DNA of 64,000 nt. It comes from Rhinopithecus roxellana. Taxonomy: Eukaryota; Chordata; Mammalia; Primates; Cercopithecidae. The notes beneath the pieces are model-generated. The model was not told the origin of the DNA. It searched no databases and was given only the letters and a program-made list of their open reading frames with translations. Position numbers and translations under genes: made by a program. Numbering within the stretch: position 1 is the first letter of the stretch; each line of letters begins with the position of its first letter. This document shows, in pieces, positions 12,175-24,780 of the stretch. The stretch spans positions 80,363,019 through 80,427,018 of the forward strand of contig NC_044557.1 in the NCBI RefSeq assembly GCF_007565055.1, read 5' to 3'.

Positions 12175-12414
12175 CTTCCTGAACTTCTACATAAAATAAT
12201 CTCTACTCCAGCCATTCTCTTTCCTATCCTGCTTAAGTTCATACACTAGTCATCCTCTGACATATGGTGAAACTATGGTTAATTGTCTCTCTCTTCCCCT
12301 CTCCCTCTTCGAGTGTAATCTCTGTGAGGGTAACATTCAGTTTTATTTACTTTTGTAGTCCCAAAGCTTGGAGTAATTCTTGCATGTATTTGATAGTAAA
12401 TAAATAGTTTTTGA

Positions 12415-13425
12415 AAAATTTATTAGAAATCTAGTCAGAGTTGGTTTCTCTTGCTTGCTTCCAAAGAAACGTTAGCTGAAAGAAAATTCTATTCAATTTC
12501 CTCAGCATTCATTTAAGTATTTCCTTTGGTCCAAAAAAGAGTCTATTCTTTCTCAGTCTACTTTTTCCATAAGCATATAAATTAACCCTTAATCACGAAG
12601 TTATTATTTATATTTAATTTGTTTTCCATAAGGTATTCCACCCTTTTTGCTAAGCCTTGGCTGCACCGATTCTTACTTAAATGCACTGAATTGAACCTTT
12701 ATGTAACAAAAACATCGTTAAATCCTCAGATACTGCTTGATGGTTACTGTTACGCTCCTCAGTCTCTGCTCAGTTAGGCTACATAAAATTATTTCAATCA
12801 TTTTGCTGAAATCCCTGGAACTTGTTAATTGCCTTTTTTCTCTGAATTTTTTCCAAATTGATGATTCTTCCCTTCTCACCAATTATATTTCCTAGCTCTT
12901 CCTACTATTCTCAAGGAAAAGAAATGCTTAGTTACACAACTAAGGAAATTAAGGTAGGATTTTTTAAAGAGACAAATTCTTGAATACTTTTTAACAACTG
13001 GTGTCTTTTGCTGCCTTCTAATCTGTTTGGTCTTCAATTCGTCCTTTTCTTGCTGCCTTTTCTTTAAAGTTAAAGTTATAATCTTTTGTATATACAAGCT
13101 TGTGGTTAAATATAGAGTAAAGAAGATGGAACTGTAGGCCAGCCCAATGTAGCCATGCTTTGTGCAACTTCAGCAATAGATGACACTGTATTGACACAAT
13201 AATTCAATCCTCTCCTTGCCAGATAGATAGACAGATAGAAGGATAGCAGTTTACTAATGCATTTATTCATTTCATTCACTAAATATTTAGTGATATGTTC
13301 CTCAGGTTAATATAGAAGCCTGAGAACAAAATAGATTCCATTCTTGCGGCCACAATGTACACCAGGTCCTTTGCAACATGCTAGTAATATTTTGATACTT
13401 TTTCAGAAAAAAAATGAATTATAGG
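12415..13425. other. Unassigned AT-rich sequence
   Basis: No gene is recognised. A short GATA-type run ('agatagatagacagatag') lies at 13222-13243. Confidence 0.5.
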
Positions 13426-13429
13426 GGCT

Positions 13430-13615
13430 AGTACTCCAAGGCATTAGAGCTGCATGGGATCACAGAGATTACATAATGCAATATCTTTATTTACCAGCCA
13501 TAAAAGTAAGTATGTCCTAGAAAGCTTAAGTTACTTGCTTTTGGTCGCAGACATTTAATAATGGAGCTGGCCACTAGCTATTGCTTCCTGACTTTGCATT
13601 GATTTTATGCTAGAT
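13430..13615 (+). repeat. MIR-type SINE
   Basis: The order 'ggcattagagctgcatggg', 'tcacagagattacataatg', 'ttaagttacttgctt', 'ggagctggccactagc' fits an old MIR core and tail. Confidence 0.5.
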
Positions 13616-14330
13616 ATTATCATTAATCATAGATCTGGGATTGATTCAGAATATTGCCAAGAGAAATTCTGCATGCCCTCAAATACAATTTTAAAATATT
13701 GCATTTGAATTTTCAGGGAAGGAAAAAATTTTTTCAGGGAAAAAAAAAGAATTGTTTTGGTGCTTAGTAAAATATGGATCATGTAACAACTCAGCTAGAA
13801 TTAAAACTCACACCACTAGTTTCTTACTAGGGTCAACATCCCAGGTTAACATCACTATGAATTTAATAGTGAAATATATTTGCCTTAATGTAGTTTTCTG
13901 TTAGCCTGGCTATCTTGTAAAGAGTATTTTAGATTCTTGATTCAATCACCTCTTTAACATGGATTGCCCAGAGCTAGTGAAAAACTGGTTTAATTCTTTT
14001 TTCTAAAGGTCATGTAAACATGTATGCTTAGTGAATTAGATGCAAATCCAATTCCCTAAGCTCAGTGCTTCCTAGTTAAGTTCCTTTCTTATTCCTCACA
14101 TGTAAGCCCACATTTGATAGGCAGAATATTGACTTTTGAGCTACGATAAAAATAAAAATAAAACAAAAACATTTGACATTTGCTCCATAAAGCAGACAGA
14201 TAAGGAATTCAGTGGAAAGAAATATTATTTCTCAAAACACATTTTGGTATTCTTATTTCTCTTTCTTTATGAGGTATTTGTATGACTTTTCTTTTTTGGC
14301 ATTCGTTTCAGAGAAACAGATCTGATTTAA
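13616..14330. other. Unassigned AT-rich sequence
   Basis: Nothing is recognised in this stretch. Confidence 0.5.
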
Positions 14331-14334
14331 CACT

Positions 14335-14645
14335 CTATATTGAAGTTAAATAAGACAGATTTAAATACAACACAGGATTACAAATTATGATGAGATAAAA
14401 ATATTCAATAAAATGCAAAACTGCATCATGCTATAAAAGGCAAAAGAGGTTTACAAAACAGTATGCATGTTATTATTCCATTTTCGTTTATGAAAACAAT
14501 ATAAATACAGGTCAAATATTAACAGTGTTATCTTTGGGTGATGAGAAACAGGATTTTATTTTTTCTTCATACACTTTGCTATTTTCTCAATTTACTACCA
14601 TGAATACATGTTATCCTTTGATAATAAAAAAGAGATTATTGAAAT
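14335..14645 (+). repeat. Ancient repeat 3' end, family unresolved
   Basis: 'aacagtgttatctttgggtg' followed by a T-rich segment and 'atgaatacatgttatc' resembles a frequent old repeat tail ('ttatctctgggtggtgg'). I cannot name it. Confidence 0.35.
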
Positions 14646-16265
14646 ATAAGCCTCTTCTATCTTTTATCTTATTTGGAGATCCAAAATAAGTGCCAATATT
14701 ATATCAAAAATCCAATCTCATTTCAGTTTAAAAGTTAATACTATATATAAATTAAGTTCAAGAAATAGCAATTAGTATATTTTTCAACATCTTGACAACT
14801 CAAATCAAAGCAGTGTTACAAACTACATTTCAATGGTATAGTACTTGTTCACTCTATTTTCAAGCCAAATTATGCACAATAAAAAGAAATGATGACCTTG
14901 ATTATTTTCTGATAGAAGAAAAATAAAGGATCTAGTTTTAAAAACTCCATTGACGAACTTCATCAATATGGTATTTTCTGCTTTTTGGATTATTTCCTTG
15001 GCATAAATTCCAGAAATACTGGTTTAAAGAATGTGGACACATAGTTATGGCTTTTGAAACACAAGGTAACATTTTTTTTCCCCTGAAAGACTTATTCAAT
15101 TTAAACCACCAATAGCAAAGAATAAATTTATACTACTTTGCAAAAACTACTTTCATGTGGGGTTATAACATTAAAACTTTACTAATTTAATAATATACAA
15201 GGGTAACATTTAAAAATTTTACCTTCTTTTAATAACCAGAAAGAAGGTAAAATCTTTTAATTTTGCCTTCTTTTAATGACTGTGAGCATTTTCCCATATG
15301 TTTGTTTACTAATGATCAACTGTCTTTTCATCTTTTCACCATATTAGTGTCTTCATGTTTTCTTATGAATTTTTATGAGCTCTTACACATAACTTAACCC
15401 TTTCTACAGATATGTTCTTTGTGATTATTTTATTTTGTATGTTTTTTTCTGCGGTGTAAAAACTTAAATTTCTTACAATTAAACCTGCTCATGTTATTCT
15501 TTGTTATTTTTCCTATTTGTTAGCATTTAAAGCATTACTGTACTTTCACATTATCCCTAAACATGCTTCTTAATTTGACCAGTATAAACCCAGATATGAT
15601 GTGGTCGTGTCCGATGCCAATCTTGAAACCTTAGTTATGATTTCATAGCATTCTCCAAGATATACTCATGAGTCATATAGATTTTGCCAAAGATTTCATG
15701 GGGAAGGAAAGAAAAGGCATTACAAGATACCTTCCACGGCAATAATAAATAATGAATACTTAATAACTACTGAATTTTCAGTAAGCATCTCTGTTCTCCT
15801 CAAATTCCCTTTATTTATGTCAAAGTCTTATTTTCTTTTCCTATCGTCTTTCCATGTTTTTTTTTTCTTTACAGTCTCTGAAATCCTATTTCCTGAAACA
15901 ACTCAGTGCTTGCTCTAAGTATGCATGCCTAATCTGAATTAGGACAAAAAAAGCTCTACATGTAACTGAGCTTAGTGACTTAAAACTCAATAAGTGACTG
16001 TCTTCTATTTCTCAAGCTTGCTCTTTGAGGTTTCTTTCTCTTACCCTATGCAGCTAATCAAAGTATTAGCTCAATAAAAACTGGTCATTTGTTAGGAACA
16101 AATTCAATTGCTGAGACAAATACAATTTTTCCCCAATTCTTACACTGATATTTTCATTCCAGTGTCATGCTTCAAATTCAACCTTTTATTCTAACTTTAA
16201 TCTTTTTTTTGTAAAACTTAATTGTCTTTCAAAATGCAAACAAATTTAACAAACATTGATTAGAT
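14646..16265. other. Unassigned AT-rich sequence with a hairpin
   Basis: No gene is recognised. A perfect inverted repeat lies at 15216-15253 and is listed separately. Confidence 0.5.
15216..15253. repeat. Perfect 14-bp inverted repeat (hairpin)
   Basis: The arm 'attttaccttcttt' (15216-15229) and its exact reverse complement 'aaagaaggtaaaat' (15240-15253) flank a 10-base loop. A further A/T-rich extension pairs outside one mismatch. A direct near-copy of the first arm ('attttgccttcttt') follows at about 15259-15272. Confidence 0.85.
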
Positions 16266-16269
16266 AAAT

Positions 16270-16560
16270 ATTAAATGGTGAATTAATTCATATTTATTGA
16301 CTATTTGGACAAGGCTCTGGAGGTCTCTGCTTTTAGGAAACTCACAGAAAAGGAAAGACACCAAGAAATAACTTAGTATAATGAGACAGTGACCAGTATT
16401 ACAACAGAGATAAGTGCAAAATATTATAGGAAACCCTTAGATTATTTAACAGAAATTGGATATGCAAAGGCTTCATAAGGGGACAAACTGAAAGGCCAAG
16501 CAGAGAAAGTGGGAATAGACTTCTACCAAGAAGGAAAAGCATTTGAAAGGAGTGAATGAA
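16270..16560 (-). repeat. L2 3' portion
   Basis: The phrases 'tatttattgactatttgg', 'gagataagtgcaaaatatt' and 'gaagaaggaaaagcatttg'-like text follow the order of the L2 3' end read in reverse. Confidence 0.5.
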
Positions 16561-17204
16561 ACAACATATGGATTCTCAACATCTCCCCACTCTCTCAAGG
16601 AAGCAAAAATCACTGTACAAATCAACAAGAAAGCCAGATTGCAGCACTTTTACTGTTAGAGTTTGGCCCTCCTGAAACTTAGGCAAGGGTAGTAATCTCC
16701 TGTATTAATGTCTGGTTAATAAAATAATATTAAAGTTTGCTACGACTATTATTTTTACTACTACTATTATTATTATTCTGGAGTCATGAAGGCAGCTTTT
16801 CTCTTTCACCAAAGTGAAACTGACAAAGCAGAATCATTGGTAAGACATTTCTACAGAGAACAACTAGCTTCAAACAAATCAGTGAAACTTAAAACGTTTT
16901 GACAACAACTGTAAAGAGAGTTCTTATTTTATTTTCAGGTTTTGTTACAGGCTTCTAGTATCTTACCTTCAATTAAAAAATGCAAATTACTGAAACATCA
17001 CTAGAAGTCATATTTGAAAATACATTATGATGTGTTTCTCTAAATAATATAATGTGAATCTATGGAAAACTCAGAAATTATTAAATATTCTATGCTAAGA
17101 ATAGAAGGTGAAAAAAATTCATTATATCCTGAAATATTTACAGAGCCTCACAAGATATTTACTGGTATTTATTAGAACATACATTTGTATGTTATACACA
17201 TAAA
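16561..17204. other. Unassigned sequence
   Basis: A short ATT/ACT trinucleotide run lies at about 16746-16777. Nothing else is recognised. Confidence 0.5.
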
Positions 17205-17242
17205 GACACACACACACACACAGAGACACACACACACACACA
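17205..17242. repeat. (CA)n microsatellite
   Basis: Two CA runs are separated by a single 'gaga' interruption. Confidence 0.95.
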
Positions 17243-19244
17243 TCCAAATGTTATTTGGGCATTGGTATAACAAGTAATATATTATTTGTTGTTTGCAGAA
17301 GTGCATATATAGATCTGCATTTATAATTATTCGGTGAATTTCAGAAGGTAACTATGTAAGAATTTGAAAGTCATGCAACCTATAGCATTATTCAGGCCTA
17401 TTCATAAAGACTTATTTCCCTGGACTATCTTTAAAAACATATGTGCTTGAGTGTGCCTTTTGTCATCCTTCGCTTTTCTTATATATTGTGACATAGTAAG
17501 GCAATAAAACAACCAAAGCAAATATATATACAAGCAGAAAAAAAAGCGTAAAAAGAAAAAATAATTTCCATTCATTTTGTTCTACAAAAAGCAATTTTTT
17601 CTCATCTTATTTTTAGTTGATACTTCATTTTCTTCTCTCTCTTTTATTTAAACTTGTAGTGGTTGAAGAAAGATACAGCACCACAGAAGTAAAAGTATAG
17701 CTAGCTTACAAAAAATTAAAAACATTTGTCTGTTGAGTTTGAAAATATGGAAAATAGTCATCATATTGTCTACCAATTCATTATGTAGAGTCATTTGTTC
17801 TAGGTGGAGAAAAAAAGTACTTTGAGCAGAGACTTATCAGAAAGATCTAAAATACAATGTAAAAACCTGTCTGAAAGTGCAGGACATTTTATGTAATCTA
17901 ATACAAAGCAATTCACACACTTATGAATCCATGGAAAGCACACCAGGTACAGAAGGCACCGGTTACTAGTAGTGTCTAGACATGGAGAAACTATGACCTC
18001 AGTTAGTGCAACCCAGTATTTACTTTTCCTTCCCAATGAGTGCACCTTATGATCTCAGTATGCAGTGCAGCTGAGAGAGGGGCGAAAAACAAATTCTGAG
18101 CTCGGCAGCCATCTTCAAACCACACTAAGGGCATAGAGACTTCAGAATGTAGGAAAATTTTCAGGAGGAGACCTACTTAGACTGCATGTAAAAATATTTC
18201 TGTGGGAAAAGCCATCTTTTAAAAAATGTATTGTGAGAAAAAGGTGTATATCAAAATCAATCATCTCCTTCATCAATTAATGAACTAATGAAGCTTCTAT
18301 ACCATCAATAGTAAAGAACATGTTTAAATATGTCTTATATTAATGCTATGGATACCAGCTTCTGATTTTCTCTTATTTAGCCTATGGATGGTTTGTATCA
18401 TAGTTTAGTGTTCTCAGAAGATAAAGACATTTTGCATTTGACCTAAATTTGGCAAGCTTTGGTTTGACCCAACCAAGTAGTTGATCTTTCTGATTAAGAG
18501 ATCATAGAAAATTACCACCTTCCCTGCCTTTTTATTTGTCATGGTAAAATCAAGCTACTTGGGATTTTATGGGTTATTTATAAACTTGAGTGGTCACAAA
18601 AAGAAGTACAAATGTTCCCAAATTCCATTTTAAAGTGCCTTGGTGTCCTTATAGCATCACAGTGTGCCACTTGTTCACACAAAGCATCATATTGTGCACA
18701 TCGTTTCTAGCTGTGCCGTCAGGACTTGCAGGTTCTGTCCTGCCAGCCTTCCTCTGGCCGAGACCTGGGGCGTTTCCTGCCAGGACCTGCCTAATAACAA
18801 AGGGGCCACCTCCAAATTTTGTGTATCTCACCAGACTCGTATAACTCTCTAGGCTGCCAACATACCCCATCATGGTATTTAAGAGACATTTGAAAAAAAT
18901 AATAATCAGAAACAGAATAAAGAAAACCCATAACATTTCTTCCAACCAGTTAACCAACAATAAAAGCAGGACTAGAGGTAGCCAATGAGGCTAGTTCTTT
19001 CTTTCCTTCCTCATAGACATTATGCATGTAAGGGGAGATACAGACATGTGAATATTTCTATCATATAAGAGGGGAATAGGACTCAGACGGGATTTTGAGG
19101 TCTAGAACTCAGGCAACAGAGGGAAACCAGCTCTTACCTCGGTGCACGTTGAGGAAGACAATGGAGAGGAAGGAAACTGGGGAGTCTGAGGGACGGCCAA
19201 CTTCCTGGAATATCAATTTAATATATTTGAATGCAATTGAGTCC
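17243..19244. other. Unassigned sequence with a GC-richer patch
   Basis: Mostly AT-rich and unassigned. A patch at about 18700-18840 is markedly richer in G and C ('ctggccgagacctggggcg') and is open on both strands (plus 18590-18844, minus 18649-18960). I recognise no protein in either frame. Confidence 0.45.
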
Positions 19245-19280
19245 ACCTTTCTTTCTTTTATTATTTATTATTATTATTTT

Positions 19281-20056
19281 AACTTTTATTTTAAGTTCAA
19301 GGGTACATGTGCGGGTTTGTTATACAGGTAAACTCCTGTTACAGGGATCTGCTGTATAATTTTGTTATCCAGGTATTAAACCTACTACCTATTAGTTATT
19401 TTTCCTGATCTCTCTCTCCTTCCGCCTTCCATCCTCTGGTAGGCCCCGCAACAGTGTGTGTTGTTCCCCTCTCAGTGTCCGTGCATTCTCACCATTTAGC
19501 TCCCACTTACAAGTGAGAACCTGTGGTATTTGGTATTCTGTTCTTGTGTTAGCTTGCTAGGGATAATGGCCTCCAGCTCCATCCACGTTCCTGCAAAGGA
19601 CATGATCTTGTTCTTTTTTATAACTGCATAGTATGCCATGGTGTAGGCTGGACGCGGTGGCTCATGCCTGTAATCCCAGCACCTTGGGAGGCTGAGGCGG
19701 GTGGATAACCTGAGGTCAGAAGTTTGAGACCCGCCTGACTAACATGGCGAAACTTTGTCTCCACTAAAAATACAAGAATTATCAGGGCATGGTGGCATAT
19801 AGCTGTGATCCCAACTACTCAGGAAGCTAAGGCAGGAGAATTGCTTGAACTCAGGAGACAGAGGTTGCAGTGAGCAGAGATTGTGCCACTGTACTCCAAC
19901 CTGGGTGACAAAGCAAGACCTTGTCTCAAAAAAGAAAAAAAAAAGTATGCCATGGTGCATATGTGCCACATTTTCTCTATGCAGTCTACCATTGATGGGT
20001 ATTTGGGTTGATTCCATGTCTTTGCTATTGTGAATAGTGCTGCAATGAACATACGC
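19281..20056 (-). mobile_element. 5'-truncated L1 3' end, split by an Alu
   Basis: On the minus strand this is the primate L1 ORF2 C-terminus and 3' UTR. It ends in 'acatgtacccttgaac' and a T-rich (A-tail) run at 19245-19280. The Alu at 19646-19943 splits it. ORF2 phrases such as FIAALFTIAKTWNQPKYP are visible right of the Alu. L1 similarity stops at about 20056. Confidence 0.88.
19646..19943 (+). mobile_element. AluS-like inside L1
   Basis: The full dimer starts 'ggctggacgcggtggctc'. The target duplication 'agtatgccatggtgta' is at 19630-19645, with a one-base-different copy at 19944-19959; both are L1 sequence. So the Alu is younger than the L1. Confidence 0.95.
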
Positions 20057-21287
20057 TTTATAAAGATGGCATAAATACAACTGAATGATGTTGGGGTACC
20101 TGGTTTTATTTTGTTTTTTGGGTCTATACTCTCCAAGGCCAGTCTTGGTTGAAAGCAGTGATATCTCAACATTTCCCTTTGGACGATTACAGCTATGTTA
20201 TCTGGGGCTGGGTTTTGAAAAGCAAGTATGAACAGAAGATGAAAGTACCATTAGGGGTTTGTGGAGTGAATGGGGTTGTACTCTGTGGATTTATAGTTGA
20301 AGACTGTAGGGAGTGTTATTGTCTCTGTTTTTCTTCACCACTGATGATGCGGAAGGAAATGCAATCTTCCCATAGCTGAGCTTATGTTCAAAAAGAAATA
20401 AAAAGTGGTATGTGTCTGAAGTCACATAACTCATGAAGAGTAAATGGAGTTGCAAAATATGCCAAATTCTCTGTTCATCTATCTGTCAAGAGCATCTGTA
20501 AGATCAGGACTGGCAATCAAATCACACGACTGTCATCTCTTCCCATGGAGGGGTTCAGAACCACGGATTCTGCCAGGTCTCTGCAATTGCGCTGCATGGA
20601 ACTGGGACTGGTCTGAGGATTTACTATTTACTAGAAGAATCTGTAGTCATTCTACTGACTACATATTTCCCAAAGACCAAGTTCAGGTTCTTTGTTTTAT
20701 CCTTCAGCTCAAACATCATTTCTTATTGTAATAAGGGATATTTAAACAACCTATTGAAATACTTAGTTTTTCTTTCCTAGTGCAAATATCTTTGTTTTCC
20801 TTAGATTTAGGATGAATAAAGTCTTGGTTTTATAAATGATTTTTGATGTATCTTTTGTCATAATGATATTCATGTTGTGTCCTACTAGGTTGAAAGTCTC
20901 ATAGGGTTAAGAGCACAGTTTTAGTTTAGGTAAATCAGGGTTTAAATTCAGTCTCCTTGTTTAGGCAACAGACTTTATCCTTCAGAACCTCAGATTTCTA
21001 CTTTCGTAAAATAGATACTGATGTCTCTAAAAGCATTTACACAAGGTCTCGCAAATTATAATTTAAAAAGTATTTTGCATTCCATTTATTCTGATAGGAT
21101 TTCTGTGTGATTAGGATGAGGCTCATGTTTTAAAACTATGTACTGAGGAAGAGAGGGCTAAAGTGGGAAGATTGGGGGGATTAATGGTTTGTTGGAAACT
21201 GTGGGACTTATCCAATGAAGACAGCTTCTCTTGAGCATGTGCTAATTATTATACGCAGAAATACAGACTCAGTTGTGTTCATTTAAT
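20057..21287. other. Unassigned sequence
   Basis: No gene or transposon is recognised. Short open frames at 20149-20379 and 20444-20731 lack any family resemblance. Confidence 0.45.
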
Positions 21288-21299
21288 AAAGAGTTATTG

Positions 21300-21596
21300 G
21301 TCAGGCACGGTGACTCACTCCTGTAATCCCAGCACTTTGGGAGGCCGAGGCAGGTGGATCACCTGAGGTCAGGAGTTACAGACCAGCCTGACCAATCAGT
21401 TTCTCCAACATGGCGAAACTCCGTCTCTACTGAAAATACAAAAATTAACTGGGCGTGGTGGAAGGTGCTTGTAATTTCAGCTAGTCAGGAGGCTGAGGCA
21501 GGAGAATCGCTTGAACCAGGAAGGCAGAGCAGTGAGCTGAGGTATTGCCATTGCACTCCAGCCTGGGTGACAAGAGTGAAACTCTGTTTCAAAAAA
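21300..21596 (+). mobile_element. AluS-like
   Basis: The body runs from 'tcaggcacggtgactcac' to 'gaaactctgtttc' plus an A tail. The 12-bp target duplication 'aaagagttattg' is at 21288-21299 and 21597-21608. A small insertion and a deletion in the right arm mark it as not young. Confidence 0.93.
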
Positions 21597-21689
21597 AAAG
21601 AGTTATTGAGTGTGTGATATAGTCACATTTTTAGACCCTGAACGAAATGGAGAAAAATAAGTAGACAATGAATAAAATCAATAAAAATT

Positions 21690-21910
21690 CAAGCCCATAG
21701 GGTGCTTTTGCTTTCAAAAATAACTAAATTAAGTACCACACTAAAGGCCATAAGTGCTGTAAAGAAAAGCAAAAGAGAGAAGGGCAATAGGAGCACGTGG
21801 GGTACAATTTTTGAATGAGTAATAAGGAAAAGATCACAAACGAGATGATCATTGCATGAAGACTTGGAAGTGAGAGACAGAAAGTTACAAATAGCTGCAC
21901 ATGGAGTGTC
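21690..21910 (-). repeat. Probable L2 fragment
   Basis: 'cataagtgctgtaaagaaaagc' and 'aatagctgcacatggagtg' fit the L2 3' region read in reverse, weakly. Confidence 0.35.
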
Positions 21911-21984
21911 CCCAGGGTTCTAATTTTAAAACAAAGAGAGAAGTCTGGATTTCCATATGAAATCTATATAACTAATTAAAGATT

Positions 21985-22184
21985 ATCTTATTAGCCAGGG
22001 GAGGTAGTGCACACCTGTAGTTCTAGCTCCTCTGGAGACTGAGATAGGAGGATCGCTTAAGCCCCGGAGTTTGAGGCTGCAATGAATTATATTCTCACCA
22101 CTTCCAAGGTGACAGGGCAAGATCCTGTCTCTGAAGAAAACCATTATTTTAAATCCTGGATGGGAGGGGAAAAAAAAAAAAAAG
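21985..22184 (+). mobile_element. Alu right monomer (FRAM-like or AluJ half)
   Basis: A single Alu-type monomer: 'gtagtgcacacctgtag', 'ggaggatcgcttaagcc', 'ggtgacagggcaagatcctg'. It carries many changes and is followed by spacer and an A run at 22171-22183. It lacks the left arm. Confidence 0.75.
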
Positions 22185-22185
22185 G

Positions 22186-23140
22186 ACATGTCAATCAATC
22201 AAATGTACATACTAGATAATCTGTTTGTGGTTTCTTTAAAATTCAACCTATTTCAATCCACTTATTACTAATTTTCATTGCAAAAATGAAAATTTGCATT
22301 TTCAGGGCTACTTTAACGTGCGCAACTCGTTCTCCATCCCCTTTTCACATCTTCCTATCTGTGGTTGGACATTTGATACTGCAGATTCTCCAATGTTAGT
22401 GTCTCTCTAGCGTTTTGCTACAACCCTTTGGGCATATATTTATCATTTTATACCTGAATGATGGCCTTGTCTCTGCTTTCACCAATGTTTAGATTCTTAG
22501 TACTAGGATTTGGGCAACACTTTGTGGAAGATAGAAATTTGGCTGTATGTTGTGTACTGTCTCTTGGGTTTTGTAATTCTGGAATTATTATAGGTATAAT
22601 TTGCCTTGGTTATTTATGCAGTAAATTTTACTGATTATTTTCATTATCACTGAATATTATCTAGTTGGAGCTATTTAGCAAAAGGGGACAAGCAGTGTGC
22701 CTCTAGCTTGCTATGTTGTGGTTTTCTTTCATTGGGTTGTTACTAAGTGTACTGATGGATCTAATTATCCTGATGCCATCAGTTCCCTGTAAGATGGGTC
22801 TCGTTTATTGTTCTAAGACCTTTATGTTATATCAGCAGATTATATCCAAACTCTACTGGCATATTATTGTCTCTGAATCAGTTGGGTAGTTATCCCACGA
22901 AAATTTACACTACTTTAAAAAAGAAAAGAGTCCATATGGTTTTTTCTAGCTCCGCTAGCTTTAATTGGATCAAAAATGGAAATGTTTATTGTACTCATCT
23001 CTGAGAATGATTGACGGCACTCATGTTAATACAGGTTATATTCTATTACAGCACTTCCCATGCCAAAATAAATTTCTGCATAAGGAAAATTATTTTCAGG
23101 CCTCACCATACAAACATACTTTCAAGTAACATTTAATTTA
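22186..23140. other. Unassigned sequence
   Basis: Nothing is recognised. Confidence 0.45.
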
Positions 23141-23144
23141 TTCA

Positions 23145-23270
23145 CTCATTAGAGAAGGAATCAAAGAATATTAGACATTTGAGCAGAGCCTTGAAGGATT
23201 AGAGGACTGATAAAAGTTGGAATTAAATGGAAGGGACAAAGGATAATGTAGGCTGGGACATCTTGAGAAG
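23145..23270 (-). repeat. L2 fragment
   Basis: 'agacatttgagcagagccttg' is the reverse of the conserved L2 'ctcaaatgtc' segment. Confidence 0.5.
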
Positions 23271-23579
23271 CATATTAAATACAACAAAATTTTGTAACAT
23301 TTAACCATATATCTAAATCTTTTTCATTTGCTAAGTTTCAGTATAAGAAAAATGTCCTTAGAGGTGCTATCTGCACAAACTTTGATACTCTACCTCCCAG
23401 GCAGAATTAATTAGCTCCCCCTTAGGACTTCTATCTCACTAACTTCCTTATAGTGCCTAGATTATCTTGTAATTTATTACAGGCTTGTCTTCATATCAGC
23501 TGATACATTACTTGTGGTTGAAAATCTTAGATCCTACTTCCCAATTTAAGAGTATGAGCAAGAGTATAGTTTCAAACAT

Positions 23580-23815
23580 ATATTAAATTTTTAGCCTGTG
23601 CCAGGCATTGTGCTAGACAATTTACATACATCTACATCATATAATTCTTGCTATGTTATGCTACATTATAAAGGTTACTATCACTTTCACCATTTTACAA
23701 TTGAGGTGAGTATTAATGGAGCCAAGACATTTGCCCTTGGTTTAATCGTGAGTAGCAGAGGTGGGATGCAAGATAAGTGTGCATGACTCCAAAGAACACA
23801 ATTTTATCCACCAGG
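23580..23815 (+). repeat. MIR SINE
   Basis: The order 'tgtgccaggcattgtgctag', 'caccattttacaattgagg', 'agtagcagaggtgggatgc' and 'gcatgactcca' is diagnostic of MIR. Confidence 0.85.
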
Positions 23816-24235
23816 ATGCCCTGCATCCCTAATGAAGTGCTTGATACCTGCTAAGCACTCAAGAACTATATGTTGAGTAAAGAAAGGAGTGCGTGATAGA
23901 GGGTACTTCAAGAATATGATAGAAGTATGAAAAAACTTGTATGACCTCAATGTGGTTAAAAAAAAAAATCTGTCTGTGCATCAGGGAAGAACCTTCGTAG
24001 TGTTGGCAAAATAAACAAACTCTTGGAATTTTCAAAACGGGATTTGCCCTGCATATATTTTGAGTAGAAAGTCCTTAGGGCATTCCTGCAAATGTGCATC
24101 CGCCCAAACTTGAAAGGCGAGTCAGTCTAATCTTTGTAATGATGGTAGGACCCAGATCTGCTAAGAGGCACCACATCCAGCTTTCTAAACAATTTCATCA
24201 GCATCATCCCTGAGCCTTATTTAATCTTAAACAGT
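23816..24235. other. Unassigned sequence
   Basis: Nothing is recognised. Confidence 0.45.
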
Positions 24236-24780
24236 AGGAAGGAGCCCTTACAATCAGTTACTGGAACACAGCCAAGCCCTCAACCATGCCTGCTGCAACA
24301 GGTCCCCATGACTTTGGGCACGTGCTCAAGATGGATGTTGGCATGGTCCGAAAGCACAACTCTAGGGGACACTGAAGTGAGGAGGCAATAGGCAGGGTGG
24401 GCAGGTAATGGACAAGTTGGGGCTGGACAAAGGCAAGTAGGGCATAGCTAGGAAACCTCAGCAGGACCAGTAGCAGGAACAGTAGTGGCAGCTGCAGCAG
24501 AAGTGGTAGACGAATCTATTGTAGTTTTACTGTCAAGAGGGTTTGGCAGAAACTTTCTTAACTAGAGGAGGGATTTCAGAGGTGGAGCCAAAGCACTTCA
24601 GGTCACAGTGACCTGCTCTGTGAAGAAAATTTGAGACTGTTTCTATACAGCCTAGCAACTAAGAAGTCAGCCAGTCAGCACCGCTTGACAACTTGGAAAC
24701 ATACTTACCACACTGACCTATTATGTTTGGGTGCTCACTCCTGATGCATAAGTGAGTGCACGCAATGCCTTTTGTAATAC
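24236..24780. other. GC-richer island of unknown origin
   Basis: In an AT-rich setting this stretch of about 550 bases is richer in G and C, with CAG/AGC-rich text ('ggcagctgcagcagaag') at 24487-24504. I do not recognise a transposon. It contains a perfect estrogen-response palindrome. It could be a decayed LTR or a conserved single-copy element. Confidence 0.4.
24599..24615. promoter_or_regulatory. Perfect estrogen response element palindrome
   Basis: The core AGGTCA-cag-TGACCT is an exact inverted repeat with a 3-base spacer, extended to 7-bp arms by an outer C/G pair. Its inner 13 bases equal the classical vitellogenin-type ERE bound by estrogen receptor dimers. Whether it is occupied in any tissue cannot be judged from sequence. 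Confidence 0.6.

Larger units (their letters stand above)
10471..12410 (+). repeat. Long L2 LINE copy
   Basis: From 10590 the order of L2 phrases is clear: 'ccagtggttatcagtcctcatc', 'ttttcacttggcttc', 'aaatgttagaatatctcag', 'aaactgaagccctgattc', 'caaatctattaacaaatc', 'gatctgccctctgc', 'gagatctttgcgcttgc', 'tcaagtgtcatctta', then the 3' end at 12300-12410. It covers the reverse transcriptase end and the 3' UTR. A reverse L2 piece (11125-11245) and an Alu (11860-12174) interrupt it. A poly(T) run sits at 10516-10536. No frame is intact. Confidence 0.75.

Noticed and set aside
18590..18960. Possible small gene in a GC-richer patch open on both strands
   Set aside because: Openness on both strands is expected from local composition; no domain, promoter or splice support.
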